Source: an uncultured Lachnospiraceae bacterium
GTDB lineage: Bacteria > Bacillota > Clostridia > Lachnospirales > Lachnospiraceae
DNA length: 64,000 nucleotides
Assembly: GCA_934317845.1 (NCBI GenBank)
Contig: CAKRES010000008.1
Span: forward strand, 1 to 64,000
Direction: 5' to 3'
Part shown: positions 17,019 through 25,107 of the stretch, piece by piece
How positions within the stretch are numbered: position 1 is the stretch's first letter
How the letters are laid out: every line of letters starts with the position of its first letter
Notes under the pieces: model-generated
Databases searched by the model: none
The model's input: only the letters and a program-made list of their open reading frames with translations
What the model was told of the DNA's origin: nothing
Position numbers and translations under genes: made by a program

Positions 17019-19043
17019 CTATTTCTTTTTTGTTGTTGTTTTCTTTTTATAAAATGGAGCGCACTGGTCAAATACCGTCTTTAAGGAATATCGGTTATTT
17101 AACTGCTTGACGCGTACCGTCCGGTCGGAAATGTAACGATCCAGCTTTGTCATATATTCGTCTGTTGTTACTGTCCCTTCTGCCACCATGCCAAGTCCTT
17201 TCTCCCAGCTTGCGGTAAGCTCCGGATTCAGCATAGAGGAAATGGAATGATCCACCACCTCATAGATCAGTTCTCCTAGCTGTGTTGGGGACACAACCTG
17301 CGACTTACGGTTTAATGCAATATACCGTTTCGTTGTCAGCTTTTTTATGATCTCTGCCCTTGTTGCACTTGTGCCAATCCCGCAGCCTTTGATCTGTGAC
17401 CGAAGCTCTTCATCCTCGATCAGCTTCCCTGCATTTTCCATGGCAAGGATCAGGGAACCGGAAGTATACGGCTTTGGTGGTGATGTTTCTCCTTCTTTCA
17501 CAAAGAGCTTTGCAAGATCCACGCTGCTTCCTTTTTTCAGCTTTGCTACCGCCTCTAACAGCTGCCGCTGTGCCACGATAGTATCCTCACTTTCTTCGCC
17601 CGTCTTTTTTCTTCCATAGCTGTGCTCTGCTATTTTTAAATATCCTTCTTTGTCAAGCACACGGAAGTTCGCAAAAAAGTGTTCCTGTTTCCGTTCTAAT
17701 TCCACTGCTACTTTTTTGTATTCTGCCGCCGGATAAAAGATACTCACAAAACGTCTGGCAATGATCTCATATACTTTCTTTGCGACATCACTGACAGAGT
17801 TTAATGCTCCAAGTCCCTGCCCGGTCGGAATGATCGCATAATGATCGGTGATCTGTTTATCATTGACATACTTGGACTTAACAAGTCCATGATAAGCATT
17901 CTTTTCCAGAATATAGGACGCAAATGCTGCAACCGGAGCATACTGGCTCAATCCCCTTAAGTTTTTATGTATTTCCTTTGCCACAGCAGTAGAAAGAACA
18001 CGCGCATCGGTTCTGGGATACGTCACAAGCTTTTTCTCATATAACTCCTGCACGATCGACAGTGTCTGGTCGGGACTGATCTTAAACAATTTTGAGCAGT
18101 CATTTTGCAGTTCTGCCAGATTGTAAAGCATTGGAGGAGCTTTCTTTTCCGTCTTTTTTTCCACCTTCAAAACATTTGCCGTAAGCGGCGGTTCCTGTGA
18201 TAAAAAATTGATCAGCTCTCTGGCTGTTTCCTTTTTGACAAATCCATTTCCTTTCTCGCCATAAAGCAAAGGAGTCTGATAATAGCGGCTGCCTTCCACT
18301 GCACGCCATTCTGCCTCAAAAGTCTGCTCCAAAAAAGAAACATTGGCAAGGACACGATAAAATGGTGTCTTTTGAAATGAGCGGATCTCTCTCTGCCGCC
18401 GCACGATCATTCCCAGCACACAGGTCATCACACGTCCGACAGCAATCACCACATTCCGGTCAGACTGCAGATAATCCTTTAAAGCATACCCATATTTTAA
18501 TGTAAGCAAGCGGGAAAAATTAATTCCCATCAAATAATCTTCTTTCGCACGCAGGTACGCAGAATCGGAAATGGAATCGTACTCCTTGATCGGTTTTGCC
18601 TCACGGATCCCTCGCAGGATCTCTTCCTCCGTCTGGGAATCAATCCACACTCTGCGCTTATCCTTCGTATCCGGAACTTCTGCCATCTGGTCTACCAGAC
18701 GATAGATGTATTCTCCTTCGCGTCCGGAGTCTGTACAGACATAAATGCGGTCTACATCCTCTCTCGTCAAAACCCCTTTTACGATACGAAACTGTTTTGC
18801 CACATCCGGAAGCACCTCATATTTCCACTCGTTCGGCAAAAAAGGCAGAGTATCCAAGCTCCACCTTTTTAATGCCGGGTCATACGCCTCCGGATAGCTC
18901 ATCGTCACCAGATGCCCTACACACCAGGTCACAATCGAATGTTCCGACTCTAAATACCCATCTTTTCGATTCATATTCTCATGCAGTGCTTTCGCAAATT
19001 CCTGTGCCACACTCGGCTTCTCTGCAATGTAAACTGATTTCAA
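17019..19043 (-). CDS. topB: DNA topoisomerase III
   Basis: 674 aa, type IA topoisomerase that relaxes and decatenates DNA through a transient 5'-phosphotyrosine. The N-terminal TOPRIM domain starts SVYIAEKPSVAQEF and has the acidic CTDSGREGEYIYR motif. The catalytic Tyr is in KLVTYPRTDAR, and GIGTSATRAEIIKKL follows. No zinc-finger tail is present beyond a lysine-rich end. It begins with TTG at 19043 after GAGG. It belongs to the glyA-degV-topB run. Not to be confused with TopA, which is longer. Confidence 0.93.
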   Translation of the reverse strand: MKSVYIAEKPSVAQEFAKALHENMNRKDGYLESEHSIVTWCVGHLVTMSYPEAYDPALKRWSLDTLPFLPNEWKYEVLPDVAKQFRIVKGVLTREDVDRIYVCTDSGREGEYIYRLVDQMAEVPDTKDKRRVWIDSQTEEEILRGIREAKPIKEYDSISDSAYLRAKEDYLMGINFSRLLTLKYGYALKDYLQSDRNVVIAVGRVMTCVLGMIVRRQREIRSFQKTPFYRVLANVSFLEQTFEAEWRAVEGSRYYQTPLLYGEKGNGFVKKETARELINFLSQEPPLTANVLKVEKKTEKKAPPMLYNLAELQNDCSKLFKISPDQTLSIVQELYEKKLVTYPRTDARVLSTAVAKEIHKNLRGLSQYAPVAAFASYILEKNAYHGLVKSKYVNDKQITDHYAIIPTGQGLGALNSVSDVAKKVYEIIARRFVSIFYPAAEYKKVAVELERKQEHFFANFRVLDKEGYLKIAEHSYGRKKTGEESEDTIVAQRQLLEAVAKLKKGSSVDLAKLFVKEGETSPPKPYTSGSLILAMENAGKLIEDEELRSQIKGCGIGTSATRAEIIKKLTTKRYIALNRKSQVVSPTQLGELIYEVVDHSISSMLNPELTASWEKGLGMVAEGTVTTDEYMTKLDRYISDRTVRVKQLNNRYSLKTVFDQCAPFYKKKTTTKKK

Positions 19044-19059
19044 AAAATACCTCTTTCTT

Positions 19060-19917
19060 TTATGCTTCTTCTATCAGGGAACAGGCAACTGCCATAGAGC
19101 CAAATCCAATATGGCATGCCACACTAAGGGAAAGTGGACTGGCAATGATATCGTAACCCGGGAAGCTGGTCACAAGCTCCTCTTTCCAGATAGCGGCATC
19201 TTCTTCGGAACAGGTATATGCCATCTCAAGTGCCATGTTTTTTCCTGCAAAACGTTCCGTCAGATCTTTTCGCATCGCTTCGATCATCGTCTTCTTTGCC
19301 TGTTTGAATCCACGTACCTTCGCATAGGAATCTAACTTTTCACCCTGAATCTGCAGCACCGGTTTGATATTTAATACACTTCCGATCGCTGCGGCAGCCG
19401 GAGTCACACGACCACCCTTTTTCAGGTATTTTAAGGTATCTACAGTAATGTAAATGCTGGATTCCAGCTTGTCCTTCTCTAAGCGTTCTTTGATCTGTAC
19501 TGCACTCTGTCCGGCCTGCGCCAATGTCATGGCATCCAGTACGGACTGCCGCTGTGTAACAGAAATACGCTGATTATTTACAACCTGCACCTTTCCATCA
19601 TAGTCCTCTGCCAGCATGACTGCCGTCTGGCAGGAACCACTCAGGCCGCTGGACATTGGAATATAAACAATAGAATCGTGCTCCTTTAATACCTCCTCCC
19701 AAAGTTCTGTCACATCCCCTGGAGATGGCTGGGAGGTGGTGATATCACAGTCATTCATTAACCGTTCAAAGAACTGTTCCCTTGTTAATGTAATATCCTC
19801 CAGATAAAGCTCACCATCAATAAAGAATGGCATTGGCACAACATATACGCCAAGCTCCTTCGCTTCTTTCTGTGTGATCCCACTGTTACTATCCGTCATT
19901 ACTGCAACTTTTGCCAT
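19060..19917 (-). CDS. DegV family fatty-acid-binding protein
   Basis: 285 aa, full DegV/EDD fold. It opens VAVMTDSNSGIT and contains TTSQPSPGD, YIPMSSGLSGSCQTA and LKYLKKGGRVT, all typical of the family. DegV/FakB proteins bind a fatty acid and present it to the kinase FakA for phosphorylation and phospholipid synthesis. The final strand HIGFGSMAVACS is complete. It lies 38 bases after glyA and 16 before topB. Confidence 0.92.
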   Translation of the reverse strand: MAKVAVMTDSNSGITQKEAKELGVYVVPMPFFIDGELYLEDITLTREQFFERLMNDCDITTSQPSPGDVTELWEEVLKEHDSIVYIPMSSGLSGSCQTAVMLAEDYDGKVQVVNNQRISVTQRQSVLDAMTLAQAGQSAVQIKERLEKDKLESSIYITVDTLKYLKKGGRVTPAAAAIGSVLNIKPVLQIQGEKLDSYAKVRGFKQAKKTMIEAMRKDLTERFAGKNMALEMAYTCSEEDAAIWKEELVTSFPGYDIIASPLSLSVACHIGFGSMAVACSLIEEA

Positions 19918-19955
19918 TGTCTCTACACCCTATCTTTTTCTTTCTTATTTTACGA

Positions 19956-21197
19956 TTAATACTCACGATAAAGCGGATATTTATCAGTCAACGTCTTTAC
20001 TAACGCTTTCGCCTTATCATTGTCATGATCGATCACTGCCGCTTTGATCGCGTCTGCGATGACTTCCATGTCCTCTTCAACCATTCCTCTTGAAGTAATT
20101 GCCGGTGTACCAATACGAACACCACTTGTTACAAATGGGCTCTTCGGATCATTTGGTACAGTATTCTTATTGGCTGTGATATTTACGGAATCCAACAGTT
20201 TCTCCACTTCTTTACCGGTCAGTCCCATACGTTTGAGATCAACCAGCATCAGATGGTTATCCGTACCACCGGATACAATGTCAAAGCCACGGTCGATCAG
20301 TGCCTTGCAAAGTACCTGTGCATTTTTCGCAAGCTGCTTCTGATACTCTTTAAATTCGTCAGAAAGTGCCTCTTTAAAGCAGACTGCTTTCGCAGCGATC
20401 ACATGCATCAGAGGACCACCCTGAATCCCAGGGAAAATTGCTTTGTTAAAATTGTATTTTTCATTTACCTCATTGCTACAAAGGATCATACCACCACGCG
20501 GACCACGCAGCGTTTTATGTGTGGTCGTTGTTGTCACATGAGCATATGGAATTGGACTTGGATGAAGACCCGCTGCCACCAATCCGGCAATATGCGCCAT
20601 ATCCACCATAAGAACTGCACCTACTTCATCTGCAATCTCACGGAAACGCTTAAAATCAATCGTTCTTGCATAAGCACTGGCACCTGCTACGATCATTTTT
20701 GGTCTGCACTCCTTCGCAATGCGAAGCACCTCATCATAATCAATAAAACCTTCATCGTTTACACCGTAAGGAACACAGTGATAATTCTTACCTGACATAT
20801 TGACAGGAGAACCATGTGTCAAATGTCCACCATGGTCTAAGTTCATTCCCATAAAGGTATCTCCCGGCTCAAGCACTGCAAAGAATACTGCCATATTGGC
20901 CTGTGCACCGGAATGCGGTTGTACATTCACATACTCCGCTCCAAACAGTTTTTTGGCACGCTCTCTTGCCAGATCCTCTACAACATCCACATATTCACAT
21001 CCACCATAATAACGCTTACCCGGATACCCTTCTGCATACTTATTCGTAAGCGGGCTGCCCATGGCTGCCATCACTGCTTTACTTACCACATTCTCTGATG
21101 CGATCAACTCAATATGTGTATTCTGACGTTCTACCTCGTCACTGATCGCTCCTGCGATCTCCGGATCCACTGCTTTAATTTCATCAAAACTATACAT
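19956..21197 (-). CDS. glyA: Serine hydroxymethyltransferase
   Basis: 413 aa, usual length. It interconverts serine and glycine with tetrahydrofolate, using PLP. Visible motifs: IELIASENVVS, the substrate loop NKYAEGYPGKRYYGGCEYVD, and the PLP lysine in TTTTHKTLRGPRGG (about residue 229). It heads the operon glyA-degV-topB-acyltransferase-lipoprotein. AGGAGG site. A good sigma-A promoter lies 59 bases upstream, and no glycine riboswitch was seen. Confidence 0.96.
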   Translation of the reverse strand: MYSFDEIKAVDPEIAGAISDEVERQNTHIELIASENVVSKAVMAAMGSPLTNKYAEGYPGKRYYGGCEYVDVVEDLARERAKKLFGAEYVNVQPHSGAQANMAVFFAVLEPGDTFMGMNLDHGGHLTHGSPVNMSGKNYHCVPYGVNDEGFIDYDEVLRIAKECRPKMIVAGASAYARTIDFKRFREIADEVGAVLMVDMAHIAGLVAAGLHPSPIPYAHVTTTTTHKTLRGPRGGMILCSNEVNEKYNFNKAIFPGIQGGPLMHVIAAKAVCFKEALSDEFKEYQKQLAKNAQVLCKALIDRGFDIVSGGTDNHLMLVDLKRMGLTGKEVEKLLDSVNITANKNTVPNDPKSPFVTSGVRIGTPAITSRGMVEEDMEVIADAIKAAVIDHDNDKAKALVKTLTDKYPLYREY

Positions 21198-21255
21198 CCT
21201 TCTGCCTCCTTCTTACTCTGCCCGTCCGACCTTTCCTATGTCAAGACTTCTAATC

Positions 21256-21284
21256 ATTATATCATACCCTTTCGGGGGACACAA
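21256..21284 (-). promoter_or_regulatory. Promoter of the glyA operon
   Basis: TTGTGT (21279-21284), 17-base spacer, TATAAT (21256-21261) on the minus strand. The spacer contains a small CCC-GAAA-GGG dyad. Confidence 0.6.
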
Positions 21285-21300
21285 CTTGAATTTTCTGCCT

Positions 21301-22563
21301 TTACTTTCCGCCAAGCACTGCATCAAGCATTTCAGAAAGAGGGATCATGGCATTTTTGATCTCTTCTACAGTATTGGTCTGTGCACCTGCCTCCACAAGC
21401 AGACTCCGGTCTTTGTGATGCAGATTGTAACGATAGCTGCGGACAAAGATTTTTCTTACAAAATCATCATAGCGGTCCTCTGCCGCCATCTGAAGCTGTA
21501 AGGAAAATGCCAGATTTCCGCTCCGGTGTGGATTGGCAAGGTAGGAGATCTCTCCCTTTCCCTTGATCCGGCTCATTCCATTAAACAACATGATCTTTGC
21601 CGTCGGTTTTCCATCGATCATCGTGACAATGCGGGTACCGTCTGCCACACCGTCACGATGCAGATCGATCACCACCTCAATGGAAGGATTCTGCTGTAAT
21701 ATTCTGGTAATGCCCTTTTCCGCTTCATTATACGCAAGCGAACGATCCAGCTTGCCATTGATCACATCATATACTGTTTCATCATGATAGACACCATACC
21801 CTGCCGCTTCAAGCTGTTTGGCAAGCACGCGTCCCGCACCTACTACCGTATCTTCTTTTTTTCCTTTCCGGCTGTTGGCAAATGCTTCGCTGGCATGCGT
21901 ATGATAGATTAAAATCTGAGGTTGTTCCTTGTTTTTCTCTATGGACAGATCTCTTTTGAGCAAGGTTTTTGCACGAATATCCTTTGCTTTCACCGGAGTC
22001 ATGGAATCAATGGAATATATATGGGAAGTCAAAAAGGAAAAACTGTTAAGCTGCCGGTCTGTATATTTTTTGCTGTATGTATGATGTTTTTTTATAGTCT
22101 GCTTCTTTTGTTTTTCTTTCCGTTCTTCCTGCGTTGTCTCTGTAGCAGCTGTCATCTCCTCTGTACTGTTCAACAAAAATTGCTCACTTGTATCATAATA
22201 GTTTTCTGGAACCTTCTGTGTCACAGCTATTGTTTCTTCTGCACTTTTATACTCTTTTTCAAAGTCCTTTCTTATATAGATAACCCGATCTACCGTTTCC
22301 AACAAAATACGCTGCCAGCTGCCCTCTCCAGCCGTCTTCGTAAATACCCCCGGTTGAAAAAAGGTAAGGACATGCTGGGAGACTCCTGTCATCACCTGTT
22401 CCACACGGGATTTCACCATATACCGCCCGGAGCGGTAATCACCATCTCTTAAAAGTTCCGTCAGACAGACTACCGCTGCCAGCAGGGCGAGACAAAGCAA
22501 CAGCCGGGAAAGCCGGCTGCCTGATACTTCTTTTTTCTCGTCCCGCATATATTCGATGTCCAT
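21301..22563 (-). CDS. spoIIP: Stage II sporulation protein P
   Basis: 420 aa. SpoIIP is the amidase/endopeptidase of the DMP machine that degrades septal peptidoglycan during forespore engulfment. Residues ~15-40 form the single membrane anchor (LLLCLALLAAVVCLTELL). The C-terminal domain shows ILIYHTHASEAFAN, VVGAGRVLAKQLEAAGYGVYHD and VIDLHRDGV, the family's zinc and catalytic residues. The start at 22563 has GGGGTG six bases before; a GTG nine bases further up is an alternative. It follows gpr closely, as in many Clostridia. Confidence 0.92.
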   Translation of the reverse strand: MDIEYMRDEKKEVSGSRLSRLLLCLALLAAVVCLTELLRDGDYRSGRYMVKSRVEQVMTGVSQHVLTFFQPGVFTKTAGEGSWQRILLETVDRVIYIRKDFEKEYKSAEETIAVTQKVPENYYDTSEQFLLNSTEEMTAATETTQEERKEKQKKQTIKKHHTYSKKYTDRQLNSFSFLTSHIYSIDSMTPVKAKDIRAKTLLKRDLSIEKNKEQPQILIYHTHASEAFANSRKGKKEDTVVGAGRVLAKQLEAAGYGVYHDETVYDVINGKLDRSLAYNEAEKGITRILQQNPSIEVVIDLHRDGVADGTRIVTMIDGKPTAKIMLFNGMSRIKGKGEISYLANPHRSGNLAFSLQLQMAAEDRYDDFVRKIFVRSYRYNLHHKDRSLLVEAGAQTNTVEEIKNAMIPLSEMLDAVLGGK

Positions 22564-22583
22564 TTTTTTCACCCCATCCTATC

Positions 22584-23525
22584 TTATGCCAGACCTCCCC
22601 CCGTATATGCATTGATTCCCCGTGCAATGCAACTGCTCATCTGCGCAATCTCCTCATCTATATTTTTCGGCGTAACAAACAGATCTGTAAAATAAGGCTC
22701 CATCAGATTTCTGGCAAGCGCAAACTGCTCCTCCCATGTCAGATCCCGGAACGTTTCCTTGTCTGCATTCTCTTGCTGGTTTCGATATTCTGCAAGCGCA
22801 TCGCAAAGGATCGTCGGCACTGCGATCACCGTAGGCACGCCAATGGCGATCACCTTTACCCCAAGTGTCTGTTCATTCATCTCCTGTCGATTGTTTCCAA
22901 CTCCGGCACCGGGGCTGATCCCGGTATCACAAAGCTGGATCGTGCGATTCAAACGCTCACAATTTCTGGCAGCCAATGCATCAATCACCAGGATCAGATC
23001 CGGTTTCAATTCCTCCGCTACGCCCTTTACAATCTCTAATGTTTCCATTCCGGTCTGTGCCATCACGCCCGGGCAGAGCGCACTCACCTTTTTCTGATGG
23101 GGATTTTTGGAGTAACCATAACGGATCAGATGCCTGGTTACAGCAAGCTTATCAAGCACCTGCGGTCCGAGTGCATCCGGTGTCACCTGATGATTACCAA
23201 GCCCTACCACAAGCAGATTGTCCGCCTCTTTTCCGTACCGCGACAATACGTCTGCTATGATCTGAGCTAATTTGTTCTCCACCGTCTTTTTTCGCCCATG
23301 CTTCATTTCCAGCGTTACGTAATGTCCCACTGGTTTTCCGATCAGATTGGCCCCTTCTTCATTTTTGATCTCAATATGTGTCTCCTCAATCCCGTGGTAG
23401 CGGTAGCTTCTGGTCAAAACATCTACCCCTGTAAGCTCCTGACGTTTTTCCATTTCCTCTTTTAACTCTACCGCCAGATCCGTGTGGCAGGAAAAAGTGT
23501 ATACTTTGTCACTCTGCTGCTTCAT
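22584..23525 (-). CDS. gpr: Germination protease GPR
   Basis: 313 aa. GPR is the aspartic-like endopeptidase that degrades small acid-soluble spore proteins at germination. Diagnostic blocks: TDLAVELKEEM, YVTLEMK, LLVVGLGNHQVTPDALGP, LCPGVMAQTGMETLEIVKG, DALAARNCERLNRTIQL and GVGNNRQEM. It is made as a zymogen; the N-terminal segment here is of the expected short length. GGGAG site. Divergent from rpsT. Confidence 0.95.
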   Translation of the reverse strand: MKQQSDKVYTFSCHTDLAVELKEEMEKRQELTGVDVLTRSYRYHGIEETHIEIKNEEGANLIGKPVGHYVTLEMKHGRKKTVENKLAQIIADVLSRYGKEADNLLVVGLGNHQVTPDALGPQVLDKLAVTRHLIRYGYSKNPHQKKVSALCPGVMAQTGMETLEIVKGVAEELKPDLILVIDALAARNCERLNRTIQLCDTGISPGAGVGNNRQEMNEQTLGVKVIAIGVPTVIAVPTILCDALAEYRNQQENADKETFRDLTWEEQFALARNLMEPYFTDLFVTPKNIDEEIAQMSSCIARGINAYTGGGLA

Positions 23526-23560
23526 TTTCTATGCTCCCTTTTCTCTTTTTTTCTATCGTT

Positions 23561-23582
23561 TCCATTCCAAAAAAAAATATGC
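23561..23582 (-). promoter_or_regulatory. Possible sigma-F/sigma-G promoter of gpr
   Basis: On the minus strand GCATA is followed after 14 bases by GGAAACGAT, near the sigma-F pattern GYATA-N15-GGnnAnAnT. Expected for gpr, but the spacing is one short and one position differs. Confidence 0.35.
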
Positions 23583-23599
23583 TTTTTTCAAAAAAATGA

Positions 23600-23628
23600 T
23601 TGACAGATTGACATTCATCTCCTATTAT
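23600..23628 (+). promoter_or_regulatory. Promoter of rpsT
   Basis: Perfect TTGACA (23600-23605), 17-base spacer, TATTAT (23623-23628). The leader is about 105 bases. Confidence 0.8.
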
Positions 23629-23738
23629 ATAAAGGTATGTTTTCGCTATATTGTCCGTGTCCAACTATAGACGAAGACAGAGTATCTAAATTTAAGTAAT
23701 ATTTCAGAAAAAGAAGATTTCATTTGGAGGTGTACATC

Positions 23739-23999
23739 TTGGCTAATATCAAATCTGCTAAGAAAAGAATCTTAGTAATCGAGACTAAGACATTACGAAA
23801 CAAAACAATCAAAACAAAGATCAAAACTTTAATCAAAAAAGTGGAGACTGCTGTTGCAGAAGGAAATAAAGAACTGGCTCAGGAGAGATTAACCGTGGCT
23901 ATCTCCGAGATCGGTAAAGCTGCTTCAAAAGGTATCTACCATAAGAACAACGCAGCTCGTAAGGTTTCCAGATTAACCAGATTAGTAAACGCTATGTAA
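23739..23999 (+). CDS. rpsT: 30S ribosomal protein S20
   Basis: 86 aa, standard for bacterial S20, which binds the 5' domain of 16S rRNA. The sequence is lysine-rich with ANIKSAKKRILVIE and the C-terminal KNNAARKVSRLTRLVN. The start is a TTG at 23739, eight bases after GGAGGTG; the earlier TTG at 23724 precedes that site and is rejected. S20 with a UUG start is a known feature that allows autogenous control of translation. Single-gene unit closed by a strong terminator. Confidence 0.95.
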   Translation: MANIKSAKKRILVIETKTLRNKTIKTKIKTLIKKVETAVAEGNKELAQERLTVAISEIGKAASKGIYHKNNAARKVSRLTRLVNAM

Positions 24000-24008
24000 T
24001 AAGAATAA

Positions 24009-24043
24009 AGAGCCTGTGCTTTTTGCACAGGCTCTTTTATTTT
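24009..24043 (+). terminator. rpsT terminator
   Basis: AGAGCCTGTGC and GCACAGGCTCT perfect arms, short T-rich loop, followed by TTTATTTT. Confidence 0.95.
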
Positions 24044-24076
24044 GCAGGCAAACCGGAAACACCCACATATCTTTTG

Positions 24077-25078
24077 TTATGGATTGGCACATTTACTGAT
24101 CATAATATCGACTGCCATGCGGTCAGTGATCCGTCCACTTTTAAAATCTTCTTCCAACTGTACTCCAAGAGCAAACAGCTCTTTTAACTGTGGATAGGTT
24201 AAAAGGCGGCTTATCGCCGCAATCTTTCCTACAATTCCACTATAAAGTCCCATTGCTTTAGCCGTCTGCGCCGTAGTGTGATTCAAACGCAGATGATCTT
24301 TTACCTGCAAGGTCAGATTGATCTGACGATTGAGCATGGCAAGCACATAAGCGGGTGCCATTTTGAGGGCCAAAAGATCATGATATAGCGACAATGCCCG
24401 GTCTGCATCTGCCTTTACCGCAGCATCTACCATGTCAAAAATACGATCCTCCACCGTTCTGGTACTGATCTGTTTCACATCGTCCGCCGTGATCATGACC
24501 AGCTCCTCCTCCGGCATATCCGGCTCTCTTACATAGTCCCGCAGCTTCTCCAGTTCTTTTTCCACCAGACCGAGATTATTCGATACCCGTCCGATAAAAT
24601 AGTGAATGGTATCCCGCTCCATCTGACAGTGATTTACAGCAAGCCAGTCCGCAACAAAACGGATCACAAATGCTTCCTTCTGTTCATTCAGATCTGCCAC
24701 ATAGCCATACTTGGCACATGTCTTTTTTAATGCGCTCCTGCCATCGACTTTTTTTTCTACTAAGATCACGATCGTTGTCGGGGTAATGTCTTCTAAATAT
24801 TCCTTCCACTCTTTTGGAAATTTGGCATTGATCACGCAGTTTTCTACGATCACCACACGATGTTCTGCTAAAAAAGGAAGCGTTTTCGCAAAATCGATCA
24901 CTTCTTTTGCAGTGACGTCCTTTCCTTCATAATAGGCATAGTTGATGGAATTGCCCTCTCCCACCAGTGCATGCTTCAATTCATTTTTTATTGTACGACG
25001 CAGGTAATCCTCTTCTCCATGCAGCAGATAAAGCTGATGAAACTGCCCCGTTTTAATATCTTTACGAATCTGTTCCAT
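24077..25078 (-). CDS. holA: DNA polymerase III subunit delta
   Basis: 333 aa. Delta is the clamp-loader wrench subunit that opens the sliding clamp. N-terminal LYLLHGEEDYLRRTIKNEL carries the family's Gly-Glu-Glu/Asp motif, and the middle has FAKTLPFLAEHRVVIVEN. The start ATG at 25078 has GGAG eight bases upstream; a GTG at 25099 is rejected. It lies 29 bases after comEC, an arrangement common in Firmicutes, and ends the competence run. Confidence 0.92.
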   Translation of the reverse strand: MEQIRKDIKTGQFHQLYLLHGEEDYLRRTIKNELKHALVGEGNSINYAYYEGKDVTAKEVIDFAKTLPFLAEHRVVIVENCVINAKFPKEWKEYLEDITPTTIVILVEKKVDGRSALKKTCAKYGYVADLNEQKEAFVIRFVADWLAVNHCQMERDTIHYFIGRVSNNLGLVEKELEKLRDYVREPDMPEEELVMITADDVKQISTRTVEDRIFDMVDAAVKADADRALSLYHDLLALKMAPAYVLAMLNRQINLTLQVKDHLRLNHTTAQTAKAMGLYSGIVGKIAAISRLLTYPQLKELFALGVQLEEDFKSGRITDRMAVDIMISKCANP

Positions 25079-25107
25079 AATGTTTACTCCATTTTCCACT
25101 TCTTTTC

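Noticed and set aside
20253..20795. 180-codon plus-strand open frame
   Set aside because: Antisense to the conserved core of glyA; composition is not protein-like.
21198..21300. Glycine riboswitch upstream of glyA
   Set aside because: The gap is about 100 bases and contains only a promoter; no tandem aptamer core is visible.
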